Both the position numbers and the translations under genes were made by a program. This document shows positions 1-11,195 of a DNA stretch of 64,000 nt, piece by piece; position 1 is the stretch's first letter; every line of letters starts with the position of its first letter. The stretch is taken from positions 1 to 64,000 of the forward strand of contig JAPEVF010000102.1 in assembly GCA_029747585.1 (NCBI GenBank), given 5' to 3'. The notes beneath the pieces were generated by a model, which ran no database searches, had not been told where the DNA came from, and worked only from the letters and a program-made list of their open reading frames with translations. This stretch comes from Pleurotus djamor (taxonomy: Eukaryota; Basidiomycota; Agaricomycetes; Agaricales; Pleurotaceae).

Positions 1-7
1 CTGCTCG

Positions 8-350
8 TATCTCCCCCTTCACTCCATTTATCCTCTTCGCTCTACTTGTACCATCTTTCTATATACCTATTCTACCATCGAGTACCGCCGCTCGCCGCCT
101 GGACGGACCGCTTCCTTCCGCTTCGGTCCATTCTCCCCCTTGTACCCCATTTCGTCGGTCCCTCTATATCTCCCCCTTCGCTCCACCTATCCTCTTCGTT
201 TCACTTGTGTCCTCTTCATATCCATCTACTCTACTATCGTATACCACCGCTCAGTCCATTCGCCCCTCTTTTCCCTTTGTTTCGGTCCCCTTCTCCTCCT
301 TGTACCTCTATTTCGCTGTTTCACCTATATCTATCCGATCTCTTCTTCGA
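8..350. repeat. Pyrimidine-rich degenerate tandem duplication
   Basis: A C/T-rich block starting near 8 recurs starting near 167, a period of about 159 bp. Both begin with TATCTCCCCCTTC and continue through ATCCTCTTCG and ACCGCCGCTC or its variant. A weaker third partial copy follows after 300. Open frames here are low-complexity and have no family resemblance, so I treat the tract as minisatellite-like non-coding DNA. Confidence 0.5.
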
Positions 351-793
351 TCCGTCTGATTTCACTTGCTGCTAGTATATATCTATTTACTCTATCATTT
401 CTCGCACCGGTTCGGCCGCTTCTCATCCATCTTCCTCTTGCTTTGCCCCATCCTTGGGTACTGGCTCTCCCCAGCAGGACAGGTCAGGTCCTTACAGGGA
501 GCGTAGAAGGCGCGAGGTGTTTCGGTAGTTCTGTAACTCGGGGAGATTGAGAAGACCCAACATCATCCAGTGGACGTCATGGCCACGACCAATAAAGTCG
601 AGGAAGGGAGAACGACATGTAGAAAGAACAGCCATGGACAGAAGAGATGGTGGAAGTTCCGCTGCCATCACCTACATCATATTTATACGCAAGTAAAGAA
701 AGACTCAAGAGGACGGAAGGAAGGGAGTAGAATCGTATATTGTAGTTCAATAATGTTACGTACAATTATTTACGTTGCAATACAGGCACATTT
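351..793. other. Intergenic, no gene seen
   Basis: The stretch contains only short overlapping frames with no splice pattern or family likeness. It lies downstream of the oxygenase gene that ends at 794. Confidence 0.5.
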
Positions 794-2504
794 CTAAGTA
801 TCCACTGTTCGACGTTTCTTACGTGGAGGTTCCTCAACCGACGCGGATTCATCGTCGATGTCGCTATCTTCCTCATAGGGAAGTTCAAAAGCCGTGTCCA
901 TGTACTTTCCACCGCAGGTCCTTGCCGACCAGCCGGAGGGTTTCCCTTTGAGAAGCTGCAAGGCGCTGCGATGAAAGAAGTGGACATGACCCACACGACC
1001 GGGGGCAAGGTTATCCGACTGACGAGGGGACACAGTAGAGACCCAAGTGCCAACAGCATGATAGAGGTGACCGGAGAGGAAGATGATGATGTCTTGAGGA
1101 CGGTAGCTGGAAGGAAAACAGAGTAAATTAAATCATAAGCACGAAAGTATTCAAGGTTGAGCAGACGTACGCAAGTTTAATGCCCAAATCTGGGAAATAA
1201 GCCTCGCCGCCAGCAAAGTAACCAGTAGGGTAGCAGGCAGTGGGACCATCGTCTTGGCCGTCAACGTGGGGTGTGACCTGTAATTTGTAAACGATAGCTT
1301 TACCGAGCCAAGGACCTGGGTCAACGCGCATCCAAACGCCAGCCTCAAACGCCTCTTGATAAAGGGCATAATATTCGGGGAAGGTAATCTTGAAGTATGC
1401 TTTGAGTCGTAGTGCATTGGCCGCGCTCAAGGCAAAGTGGCGTATGACCTCTCCAAACCGAAGGGCTCCATGGCGTCCCATCATATCCGCCGAGGTTACC
1501 AACGGTTCGTGCTGGTGAATGATAAGTAGGTCAGTCAAAGAAAGATGAGAAAGGACGGAGAACACACTGTTTGTCCTGGACCATGCCATCCGTGTACCAG
1601 ATGCGTAGTTCCTCTTCTCTCACAGTGTTTGATTTCAACACCATTGTCGTCCATAACCGTATATTCGTGTGTAGGGCCTTGATCATCCAAGTGTCGAACG
1701 TCGCGTTCATTGAGAACGGGTTGCATCTCGGCGTGTAGTTCCTGGGCGAGTTCGTATGCAAGCTCCACCTCATCGGGAAGAAAACCGTCGTGCTAAGGGC
1801 TATCAGAGGACAAATACTCAGAAGCTCTAGCAAGGGACTCACGTGGATGGTAGGATCATACTCAACGTCCCGGGGAGCAACATCAACGGTTCGCCCAGGA
1901 TGACCTTCGCGACCAACAGTATACTCCTAAGGGCGAATAATCAAACACAAGTAGTAGCTTTATCAGAGAGCGCGACTTACATAGTAAGAGCCTCCCGCGA
2001 CACCAGTCCCTTCTTCTGCATCATGGAGTTCACCCATCTAAGAAGTAAGTTTAGCGTCAGTCGAAATCGTGGAAATGAACGAAGTTACCTCAGGTGGAGC
2101 CGTTTGGCCAAATACACATAGCAAGGGTCGTCCCTCAGCACTCTGGTACACAGCAGAGTATGGGTCTGCCGGCCAATCGTGCATGTCTTCGATTACCTGC
2201 GTCATGGCTTCGATTGTATCAGGATCGTTCCGCCTCCCGCCCCTGTTCATCAGGAAATCGAAAGTTTTCTTGAGGCGATAGCGGGGGGTGGACTTCAACC
2301 ATTTCTTCCCTCGCCGGACGTAGAAAGAAAACGTCCGCTTTTCTACAACTGGCGGAGCAAGGCCCTTAGTGGAAGGGTCATATGTGGGATGAGAGACGCC
2401 GTTATCCAACGGTTCGACGTCCCCCTACCGCCATTGGTAAGTCACACATTTTTGAACAGAAAGAAAGGAACACGAACCGGTTTCGGAGCACGACGCTTGG
2501 GCAT
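794..2504 (-). CDS. TET/JBP-like 2-oxoglutarate/Fe(II) dioxygenase
   Basis: Spliced model of about 458 residues. It starts at an ATG at 2502-2504, giving MPKRRAPKP in a 27-nt first exon whose GTTCGT donor joins a TAG acceptor in frame. Further introns include 1107-1170 (GTACGT...CAG). The catalytic core is visible: an HxD iron site in TPHVDGQDD, then GGEAYFPDLGIKLA, a distal His in GHLYHAVG, and an Arg in GRVGHVHFFHR for 2-oxoglutarate. The spacing and the PDLGIKLAYRPQDII context match TET/JBP family fungal enzymes, which oxidise 5-methylcytosine or thymine in DNA and are often associated with KDZ transposons in basidiomycetes (established knowledge). Basic N- and C-terminal stretches (KRR, PPRKKRRT) suggest nuclear location. 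All exons are in frame with no stop. Substrate and activity are inferred; another 2OG-Fe(II) oxygenase subfamily remains possible. Confidence 0.68.
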
Positions 2505-2530
2505 GATATAGAGGTTACACGATGGACAGC

Positions 2531-2835
2531 CGTACACAATGCTAGTGCAAAGGCAATGAGCTGGGCAGCGTGCGCTGCAAGCAGTTCAATCCAAGAGAGA
2601 TGAGGCACTTGATAGATTGCCGCACACAATGCTAGTGTATAGGCAACAAACTGAGCAGCGTGCGCTGTCTACAGCTTAATCCAACAAGCCCAAGGAAGGT
2701 AGGAAGGAGAAGATGGGCACTCGACGCAATGCTAGCAGTACGAGGCCAGCAGGGTGATGCGACCTGCAAGAGAGGGGAAGAACTGGACTCTCACTTCGCA
2801 ATGCTAGCGAGGGGCAAGAGAGCGAACAAAGCTGT
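2531..2835. repeat. Degenerate direct repeats around CAATGCTAG
   Basis: The word CAATGCTAG occurs at about 2537, 2627, 2727 and 2799, spaced 72-100 bp. The first two copies share longer flanks (CACACAATGCTAGTG and GCAGCGTGCGCTG). They look like decayed tandem copies directly upstream of the oxygenase start. No function is apparent. Confidence 0.45.
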
Positions 2836-3445
2836 TCGACTATCCAGTGTGGGTGGAAGAAGAAGGAAACTTGACGTCTCTTATCTACCCAACGTAAGAG
2901 TACCAAGAAGACTGTCGCGCTAAAGTAGCATTGGACGCCGCCGTGTAGATAAACTAAGTCGCTCATGAATGACGCTAGGTACTTACCATGCAAGGTGTCA
3001 ACTATCGGAGGTCATCCCAACGCGTAGCATCATCTACTACGACGTTAGCACAACGGAGCCACTCTCAAGATCAAGATTAATGGATAGGGAGTAATCACGC
3101 AGCAGGGAGGAAAGGGTTGGAATATAATTCATTGTAAAGCACGAAGTACATGCGCATTTCTATACACCAGATACAATAGTATAACAAACAAAAAAGAAGA
3201 AGGGAGCAGTGGAACATGGGAGGATATGGGAGACGTAGATTAAGATCAGACTGGCGCACAATTTGAGCCTAAATTTCGAGGAACAATGTCCATACATGGG
3301 GAACAGTAGGCGACGAGCAAGGAATCTTGACAAAGTTGGTGGAGTTACGGAACGAACGTCCTCGCCACATCGAAGGCCCAAAGTGGCATGGTCGAGGACG
3401 GAGCACGTAAGATGGAGCCTTGATGACGCACAACACCACCACCTA

Positions 3446-3659
3446 AGCGGAGGTGGTTGGTGGCGCGGTCGAGAAGCGATGTGAGTACCTTTAAAGTAGA
3501 CATAGCATCGGAAGTGAGAAGAAATGGGTTAGGACATACCGGGAAATACCAAGCCTGAACCCATGCCCAACGTTGAAACTCATAGCCTCCGCGGTGCCGC
3601 CGAAATCTGCACAGTACAAAACCAAAGCGGAGGTGGTTGGTGGCGCGCTTGAGAAGCGA
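3446..3659 (+). repeat. 34-bp direct repeat pair, 180 bp apart
   Basis: Positions 3446-3479 and 3626-3659 carry almost the same sequence, AGCGGAGGTGGTTGGTGGCG followed by CG, two variable bases and GAGAAGCGA, with about two differences. Both copies sit in non-coding sequence between the oxygenase and the Spt5-like gene. Confidence 0.6.
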
Positions 3660-4043
3660 GTAACATTGAAGAGAATGACTCACCTTTGATTCCCAAACTC
3701 GTTTCTGTTAACGCCAGACGTTGTCGGATGACGAGGGATTCAATCATCCTCGCAAGAGAAGGGAGATGAGGCGAGGCCGATACGGCTTAGTTCACTGGTG
3801 GAGAAGGTGGTGGGGAGAAACCATCAGATGGCGATAAGGATCAGTGGTCTAAGATGACGTAAGATCAGAAGCGATAAGGTATCCGACAACGGTAGTGTGA
3901 CGTACATGATATATTCGCGCGATCTAGAATAATTTTGAGAGTGTAGGACGGCAAAGAGCGACGAAGGAGAGGAAGGGTACATGGAGGAAGGGAAAGGGAG
4001 GAAAGAAAGCCGATTGATTGCCGGAGCTGCTAATATCGGTCAC

Positions 4044-4199
4044 CACTCGGGAACTGCCGAGTGATAAGATAAGAAGGTGATAAGATGAGATTGTCGAGCT
4101 GGAGATAAGATGAAGATACTTACGTCATTCGGAGATCTCGGTGCGTAAAGCGAAATGATAAGATCTAGAAAGATAAGATATCTCGGAAATTCCCGAGTG
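4044..4199. repeat. Short inverted-repeat element carrying six GATAAG sites
   Basis: CACTCGGGAA at 4044-4053 is mirrored by TTCCCGAGTG at 4190-4199. The left arm itself folds (CACTCGG...CCGAGTG). Between the arms GATAAG occurs six times on the plus strand at 4063, 4068, 4079, 4104, 4157 and 4172, most with T or A in front, matching the GATA-factor consensus. It resembles a MITE or a structured regulatory insert 70 bp upstream of the Spt5-like start. No clear target-site duplication was found. Confidence 0.5.
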
Positions 4200-4268
4200 A
4201 CGGAATAGACCTTCGTGCCCATGTGATTCCGTCATACCCTTCCTCCCTGTTCCCTACCACCATCATCT

Positions 4269-7125
4269 ATGAGCAACTACGTTTCGTTTAAGTCTGTGAG
4301 TGCCAAGGATTGCCTCGTAGTACTACCTCACTCATTGGACGTACTAGATCCAGCAATTCCTCGATGTCGAGGCCGGAGTGAACTCAACCAATGAGGATGA
4401 GGATGAGCTCGACTTGGGGCACGATTTGGATGAAGGTACGTGACCCAGTTCTCCTCGAGATCTTCCATTCTCATGACCGTTTCAAAAGACGAGTTCCGAA
4501 TTTCTTTGGAGACTGTTTGAGAGCCGGTTGGGTTAGACGTCGGGGACGATTGGGAGGATACCAGATTGGAAAAGGGGAGTAACGGTGCGTTATTAATGTA
4601 TATATCATATCACCACGTAATTCATTGTGGCTTAAGATCTTTTCGAGCCCGAAGAAGACTCTCTAGAAGATGGGCGACCTCGCAATCTTTTGAACGACCA
4701 CCAAGCCAGCGTGGATGATGCAGAAGAGAGGGTCTCTCATATCCTTCAGAGGCATCGTCAGAGTCATCGCGCGGCCAACGTACATCATGACGGACAGATT
4801 GTCGATGCCTCGCATCTGGATAGTGACTGGGAGGAGGCTATACTCTCCATGCCTTCTGTCTACGATCCTGATATCTGGCGAGTCCGCGTCCGCGTGAGTC
4901 TCGTTTCAAATGATCCGGGGACTACTTACCCATCTTTTATTAGCATGGGGAGGAGGAGGAAACTGTTTTTTCGCTCTTCAATACCTGTATCCGAATAGGC
5001 AGCTCAGTCGCCTGCATATTTCACCGCCCTTCTTTTCCTGGTTACGTCTACATAGAAGGAACATATTCTGCTTGCCTCCATCTTCTTTCTGATTACCCTA
5101 ATATCCGTTTACGACGAAAACAACCAAAATCGCTGATTGAGCTCATCTCCATCGACAACCGTATCCCCCTTCTCACTCATTCTCGTGGGTCTTGGCCCAT
5201 CCCTTCTCCTTCCTCTTTCATCCGTATTCGAGACCGTAGCCGTTATAGGTTCGACCTGGGGTTTGTCACAGAATTGAAACAATCCGGACTCATAGAGGTA
5301 CTTGTTGTACCTCGCCCTCGAAGGCTCCATAAGCAACGTACACCCCGCAGTGCCCCATCACTCCGACGTGTGGGTGGTATCAGTAGCGATACTGTAGCCC
5401 CAGCGCTCAATGACAGCAAACACATAGAAGGACTGGAACTCCTCTACCTTAGTCCCCACAACGTCCAGAGAACGTTTATAAACCCGACTCTTCGTGAAAT
5501 CAGTCTATTTGAAACTTCTCCATTGTTCAAACGCACCAATTCTGGGGATGATGATATGCACCCAAAGAGTTCATCATTCACGAAGGCCCTCCTACGTTTT
5601 CGGGAGACTGGGTTATCTATCCAACCTGACGATATCGTCAAGATAATCCGAGGGGTGTTCAAAGGACTGTTGGGGCGAGTCACAGAAGTCCACAACACGG
5701 TCGCAGTCGTTGAAACTCGCACCCAATTACCCTCCTTTGAGGTACCCACCCATTTTACGACGTACCAGCCTTCTACAGACCCTGCTGCATCCGTCACGAT
5801 TCTCGATGGACCTTATAATAGGCTCAAAGGCACCATGTCGCAATGGGTGGATGATTCCCACATCGTGGTCACGCCCTCCACCGTCGACCTTCAGCAGGTC
5901 GAGGTTCGAACATGGGAGCTCATGCACCACTTTGACATCGGTGACTCGGTGAGAATTACATATGGACAGTATGTTGGGACCCATGGATACGTCATCGCAA
6001 ACGAGTTGACCACAGTTATGGTCTATATACATTCACATCCTGAATTGTCAGGTAAACACGTACGTTCTGCATTCTCCTCCACCGGTTGTGATTATTCATC
6101 GTGTTGTATAACAGCTCGCCATCCCCCAAACTCAATTACGACACTCTGAGATCGCGAAGCCACTGGCGAAAAGCGTAAAGACAATATCTTCCAAGAAGAT
6201 TCAAGAAGTAGATCAGTATCGAGGACTCGAGGTTTTCATCGTCAAGCACCCAGAATTGAAGGGTCGACTCGGTTACATTGTAGGGCATTCATACAAACAC
6301 CCGTCTACTCTACCTGGAAGCAACGAAGGCCTGGTTTTTGAGGTGAATGTAGGACAGAACATCACATCGTTTACGACCCAGCTAGACCCCGGATATCTAC
6401 TGGAAAAATAGTGAGCATCTGAGTTAATTTCTCGCTCAACCTTATCAATTCTTGACCACAGCTCCCGACTACCAATACTAACCGCGGCGCAATTGCCTCG
6501 AAATATTCTCATTCCTCCAAATATTCCACCACCTAGATCCCGTACCAAGTCTCCTCCCCTTCGTTCTGACACTCCAGTTGACCCGGCATGGACAAGTACC
6601 GCACCGGGAGAAGATGAACTTCCTGTTCAACATGGACGTGAGTACGAAAATCCGAGACATTATTTATCGATTGACGTATGTTCATCGGCAGCACATTGGC
6701 TGACACATCTCCCAACGGATACACCCGTGTATGTCGTCATCTATGGTACCAAGGAGTCACTGAAGCAGGGAAACGTGGTGCAGACCCCCTTCTACAAGGG
6801 CAGGTATGAGGGCCTCAGCGCCACCCTATCGTTGGAATTTCCCATACGCGAAGAGAACCCTTCTGTCAACATTTTCATTGATGGAAGTACAAATCAACCA
6901 TTTCGTATCAACTACTTGCGTCCCTTCCAAGAGTCCAGTCGTCTGGTTGTTGGTCAACGCGTTCTCATCATTGGCGAGGATCTGTCTCATAACCTAGCAG
7001 CCATGGGGAAGATTGGTCGCATCCATCCTTGTCTGTTCCCACTACCCCAAGATCAGCGCCTTATTTTGGTTGATTCCGCTCAGTGGTTTTACTTTAACCT
7101 TTCATCCCTTTGCCTATTAGCTTGA
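4269..7125 (+). CDS. Spt5-like transcription elongation factor paralogue (NGN + KOW domains)
   Basis: Eight exons give 813 residues: 4269-4295, 4348-4435, 4537-4584, 4637-4893, 4944-6059, 6115-6410, 6462-6637 and 6692-7125; all junction phases agree. An acidic N-terminus (NEDEDELDLGHDLDE) leads to an NGN-like domain (DPDIWRVRVRHGEEETVFSL...PGYVYIEGTYSACLHLL). A first KOW follows (FIRIRDRSRYRFDLGFV), then others around QPDDIVKIIRGVFKGLLGRV, FDIGDSVRITYGQYVGTHGY and GLEVFIVKHPELKGRLGYIVG. Spt5 binds Spt4 and RNA polymerase II to support elongation (established). This copy is shorter than canonical Spt5 (usually above 1,000 residues) and shows no repetitive phosphorylated C-terminal region, so it is probably a paralogue and not the essential gene. 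Exons 3-4 are the least certain. Confidence 0.75.
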
Positions 7126-7273
7126 TCGCAAGTTGTACTTTTGTTCGCCGTTAGCATGTTTTCCGTTCACCCATATAAATAGAAGAAATTGACAGATAAT
7201 AAATGAATCATGAGAGCGAATTAAAAAAAAAGTCTAAGTCCAACACGAAACGTCAAGAAGTAAAGAAGTGAAT

Positions 7274-10200
7274 CTAGTCGCTGTCAAGTTCATCTTCCTC
7301 CTCAACCTCTTCCCCCTCTTCATCCTCAACCTGTTCTCCCTCTTCCAACGCCTCGTCCACCTCTTCATCCGCTTCATCGTCACCCTCTTCAGCACCAGCC
7401 TCAGCGACCACTTCTTCAACACCTTCAGACCCATCGCCGATATCCCCATCGCCGCTGGAATACCTAGAAACCGAACGAATAGTTATTCCCCTGGGGATAG
7501 GAGAGTCGGCGTGTGGAAACAGGTCCTTGCGGATAGCCGCAAAGTCATGATGAGAGAGCTGACTTATATCTAACCCTTCGGGTGAGAGAGGACTGTTGGA
7601 CCGGGCTTTACCAAGTACGAGAGCAAACATAATGTTGAAGGAAATTAGGAAGTCAACCTTTGGACCTGGATTGGCATCCGGATGCTCCTCCGCTTTCTTG
7701 GTTGGCACGTAGGTACTAACGGTGAAACCGACTTGAACCGCATAGTACTCTTCACCATTGTCGTTGGGTATATTACCCTGGGTTTGAGAGTTCTTGTACA
7801 GAGGAACGTTTTCGTCAAGATTCTCCCAATCGGTGTCGCGCCATTCAAAGCCAGAGTAGCCACCAGGCTTAGGACGGGCATCGTAGATTGGGACTAGAAG
7901 AATGAGACTTATTTAATCAACAAATCGACAGAGTGAATTTAAGCTTACCAGCATCGGATGCCGAACGGCTGGGAGGGTACTTGTCCTTCGACGGCCAAAC
8001 ACGACCTTTGCCCTTTTGGGGGGAATCATCTTGTGATGGGGAGAACGTCAGCACAAGATAGAAGTCAACTGAGTATAACGTACCTTTTGAAGAGTTCTCC
8101 AACCTGGTGGAGAACGTCACAGCATTTTCGTAGATGTAAGCAAAGAGTAGGTCTCTGCCAAACACAGCACCAAGATAAGAGGTAACCATCTGCCAGGTTT
8201 CTCTGAATGGCCAAACGGATATACGTTTTACCGCGTAAGGTGAACCACCAGTGACTGGCACCTTTTCAGTGAGATCGCAAGCCTTCACGACTCCAGGGAG
8301 GAGGAAGACAACGGGAGGACCAGAACCAAAGTTTCGACGATGAACGATCTTGGCAATACGCGACTTGGGATCTGCATCCAGGGTGACGAGACTGGGATTA
8401 CCTGTCACCGGGTTGACAAAAACGCCGGAGCCCTCCATGGTGACGGCCTCATACAAAGCTCTAATGTCTGGTGAGCTCAAGTCAGTGACGCCAGAGAGTT
8501 TAACTCACAAATGGCCGTAGTCTGTCTGCAAATGTTTGAAGACGTGAGCGAACTCTGGTAATAACGCCGTAGGAGCCATAGGATTGTCAATTTTCCCCTT
8601 GAGGTCAGTATATCTAACGGTGCGGGGATTCAGCAACAGTTCAAGAATAAGGACAACAATGCAATATTACTCACTTCCAAATGATGTCAGTGGGGAGACT
8701 GATTCGAGCACTGATCAAGGGTTTCAATAGTGGTGGAAGATTACGATAAATATCGCGGAGGTAGGGTTGCGATGAGGGAATGGGATTAGGGGACAGAGGC
8801 GACGAGGAAGATATTTTTGTTCTAAACGAAGCTCAGCCATGTATGAGTACTAGGGTACAAACAAATACTGACTTCTTTCTGGGGGACTTGTCCCTTGGCT
8901 GGGACGAACCAGCCGTAAAAACATCGTCTTCAGGTGAGACCCTGATTTGCAGTCAGCAATTGTTAGCCTAAAATTAAGGAAACCCTTACGGTCGTTTTGG
9001 ATGGCGCTTCGGTAAGGGTGGGACAGGGGAACCTTTGGAAGGAGGGATCTGTTTCTTCACCGAAGGCGTCGGGACACGAGTTTTTCGCGCCTTGGAAGGA
9101 ATGGCCTCCTCCACTGGAGGCAAGGCGAACGCCACCTCCCGCATAACTGCCTTCCTTGGTAATGGAGGCACACCAGAGTCGAGGGAAGGTTTAGTGGTCT
9201 TACGTCTTTTGGGTGTAGGAGAATCTTCACCAGACTCAGCACTAGACGCAGCATGAGAAGCCGATGTCGAAGACCGAGCGGGTGTCTTGGGCGTCTTAAG
9301 CTTACTTGGTGTTGACGGCTTGGCGGTGGTTGAAGAAGTAGCCTTAGTAGAAGGTTTCTTCTTCGTCGAAGAAGATCCAGATGCCTTTGGAGTTACATCC
9401 TCAATATCAGAGGACTCGATGAAGGCCGGTGTGGAAGGTTTCTTTGCCGATTGTTTTTTGGATGGAGTCGCCGTTCCACTCTTACTTTGCTGGGATAAGA
9501 GGGGGAACTCTTTCTCCATGTCGGACTCAGTGTCCTGGACAAGGGAAGGTTTCTTAGTCAATTGTTTACCGGTCCCCTTGTTAGCTGGGGTGCGATGAGC
9601 ACCCTTTTCTTTTTTNGATTGGCTCCTCGATTTCCAGACGAGGAGAAGAACTAAAAGCCCAAGTGTCAGACCAGAGAAACAAGAAGAAAAGGAAAAAAAN
9701 CGCTCACGTAGAGACGACAGCATCGACTGTGACCTTGGTAGGGGTTTTAGCCTTGGATGCCTTAGCACGACTCGTTGCGGACCTAGGGAAGATGGAGTTA
9801 GAACTGAAAGGGTTGAATAAGCACAGTGACTCACTTTTCCTGACTAGAAAGACCAGCTTTTTTGGGCGAATTCTTGGGCCCAGTCTTCTTGCCAGTAGTC
9901 TTGGGACTATCGAGACCGGTGCTCCTGCGGAGGACAGACTTAGGAAAATATCAAAAGGTGACGGAGTAACTTACTTTCCCCCCTTAGGAAGCACCGCCTT
10001 CTTGGATGGGGTCTTCACGCTGGTCTCTACCTGCTTTTGAACGGATTGAGGCGTTGACCTAGAGACGTCAGAATCTTTAGTAAGGCGCAATATTACAGAC
10101 AACGTACTTGTCTTCCTCAGAATCGCTCACAACCTCCGCATAAGTCCTTGGGGAGGCTTTCTTGGCTACCCTTCTACGAGGAGAAGGGCTTCCATCGGAC

Positions 10201-10647
10201 TCGATCGAGTCGGGATCGGGGTATTGAAGCCTGAAGCATAGATCGTTAAAGGAGTAAAAAGGAAAGGCGAAGATACCAACACTAATTCCTCCAAAGGAAC
10301 ATCTTGCCCTGACGCCGACTTGCCGTCCGACGCGGCGCGTTTCTTGACTTCCCTAAAGAACATATGAGGAGAAACATAAGAATTTGTTGACATTTGTTCG
10401 TACCCGGCATCTTTTTTATCGGAGCGTCGTGGGGTTACACGGTTTCGCTTCGGAGTCTTGGGAGTAGGAGGTCTGCAAAAATGTAAGGATGAGCCGTTGA
10501 ATCGGATGGTAGCGAAGTCTTCATGACACCTACAACGCATCACGTTCCACGTCGTTGGCCATTGAACGGGTAGAGCTGTAAGTGTGAAGGAGTCAGAACC
10601 ACTGGGTGAACAACGAGATTAAGGGTATACCTAGAGCGAGTACGCAT
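7274..10647 (-). CDS. Large nuclear-type protein, basic N-terminal half and acidic tail, function unknown
   Basis: About 850 residues from many exons, starting at the ATG at 10645-10647 (MRTRS, then SSTRSMANDVE after the first intron). Residues up to about 430 are Lys/Ser/Thr/Pro-rich with repeated SPKK, TPSKK and PKRRK patches, like histone H1 tails or other DNA-binding linkers. A folded middle region follows (PYLRDIYRNLPPLLKPLI, TDIIWKYTDLKGKID, SGVFVNPVTGNPSLVTLD, KRISVWPFRETWQMVTSYLG). The last 55 residues are almost all Glu/Asp. I do not recognise the family. A basic domain plus acidic tail suggests a chromatin or histone-handling role (inference). An ambiguous base at 9616 lies inside an exon; the frame is continuous only if that base is ignored, so it is probably a sequencing insertion and not a mutation. 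Splice phases repeatedly follow the AA|G pattern. Confidence 0.6.
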
Positions 10648-11195
10648 ATCGATGATTGTTGAACTTGGTAAGAACGGCGAAGACACGAGAGAGTATAAAA
10701 TGCTGAGACGGTAGAGATGAGCATGAAGTCCAAGAGCAATTTATAGGAACGCTGTACACGGCAACCAATGGCTGTGGTTGGTGAGGACTCTGGTTTTCTC
10801 AGTGACAGAGCACGAAAAANCGCGTGTTGCGTACGGAAGTATCGAGACCTGACAGAGACACGTAAGAAAAGGGACGCGACTGATCTTCGACGGACAACAA
10901 CTAGAGGGACTTGAGTAGCATTGAGGAGATCCACGACAAAGACACGTAAATGTGCATAGCCCAGAGTTACAGACGGGGAAGCACACAGCTCAAACCACGA
11001 TTGAAGGAAAGGATGAAGGGGGGNTTTCTTGCTTTTGATCGTCAAGCGACGAAGCTAGAAACAGGAACGTTACCTTGAATCCCCTCGGATGTTAGGATAG
11101 GAAAGACAGTCAGCATGGGACCAGATCAGAGCGACGAGGGATGGATAAAAGGCGCTATGCCGGTCTAGTGCTTCACTCAAGTCACTTAACGCCAG
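10648..11195. other. Divergent intergenic region between two unknown genes
   Basis: This 548-bp stretch separates the start of the minus-strand basic/acidic protein from the start of the plus-strand 320-residue protein, so it should hold both promoters. Two ambiguous bases (10820, 11024) sit at homopolymers. No convincing gene or TATA element was seen. Confidence 0.5.

Noticed and set aside
46..550. Two overlapping frames in the C/T-rich tandem block
   Set aside because: Composition-driven frames starting at non-ATG codons in a degenerate repeat; no conserved features.
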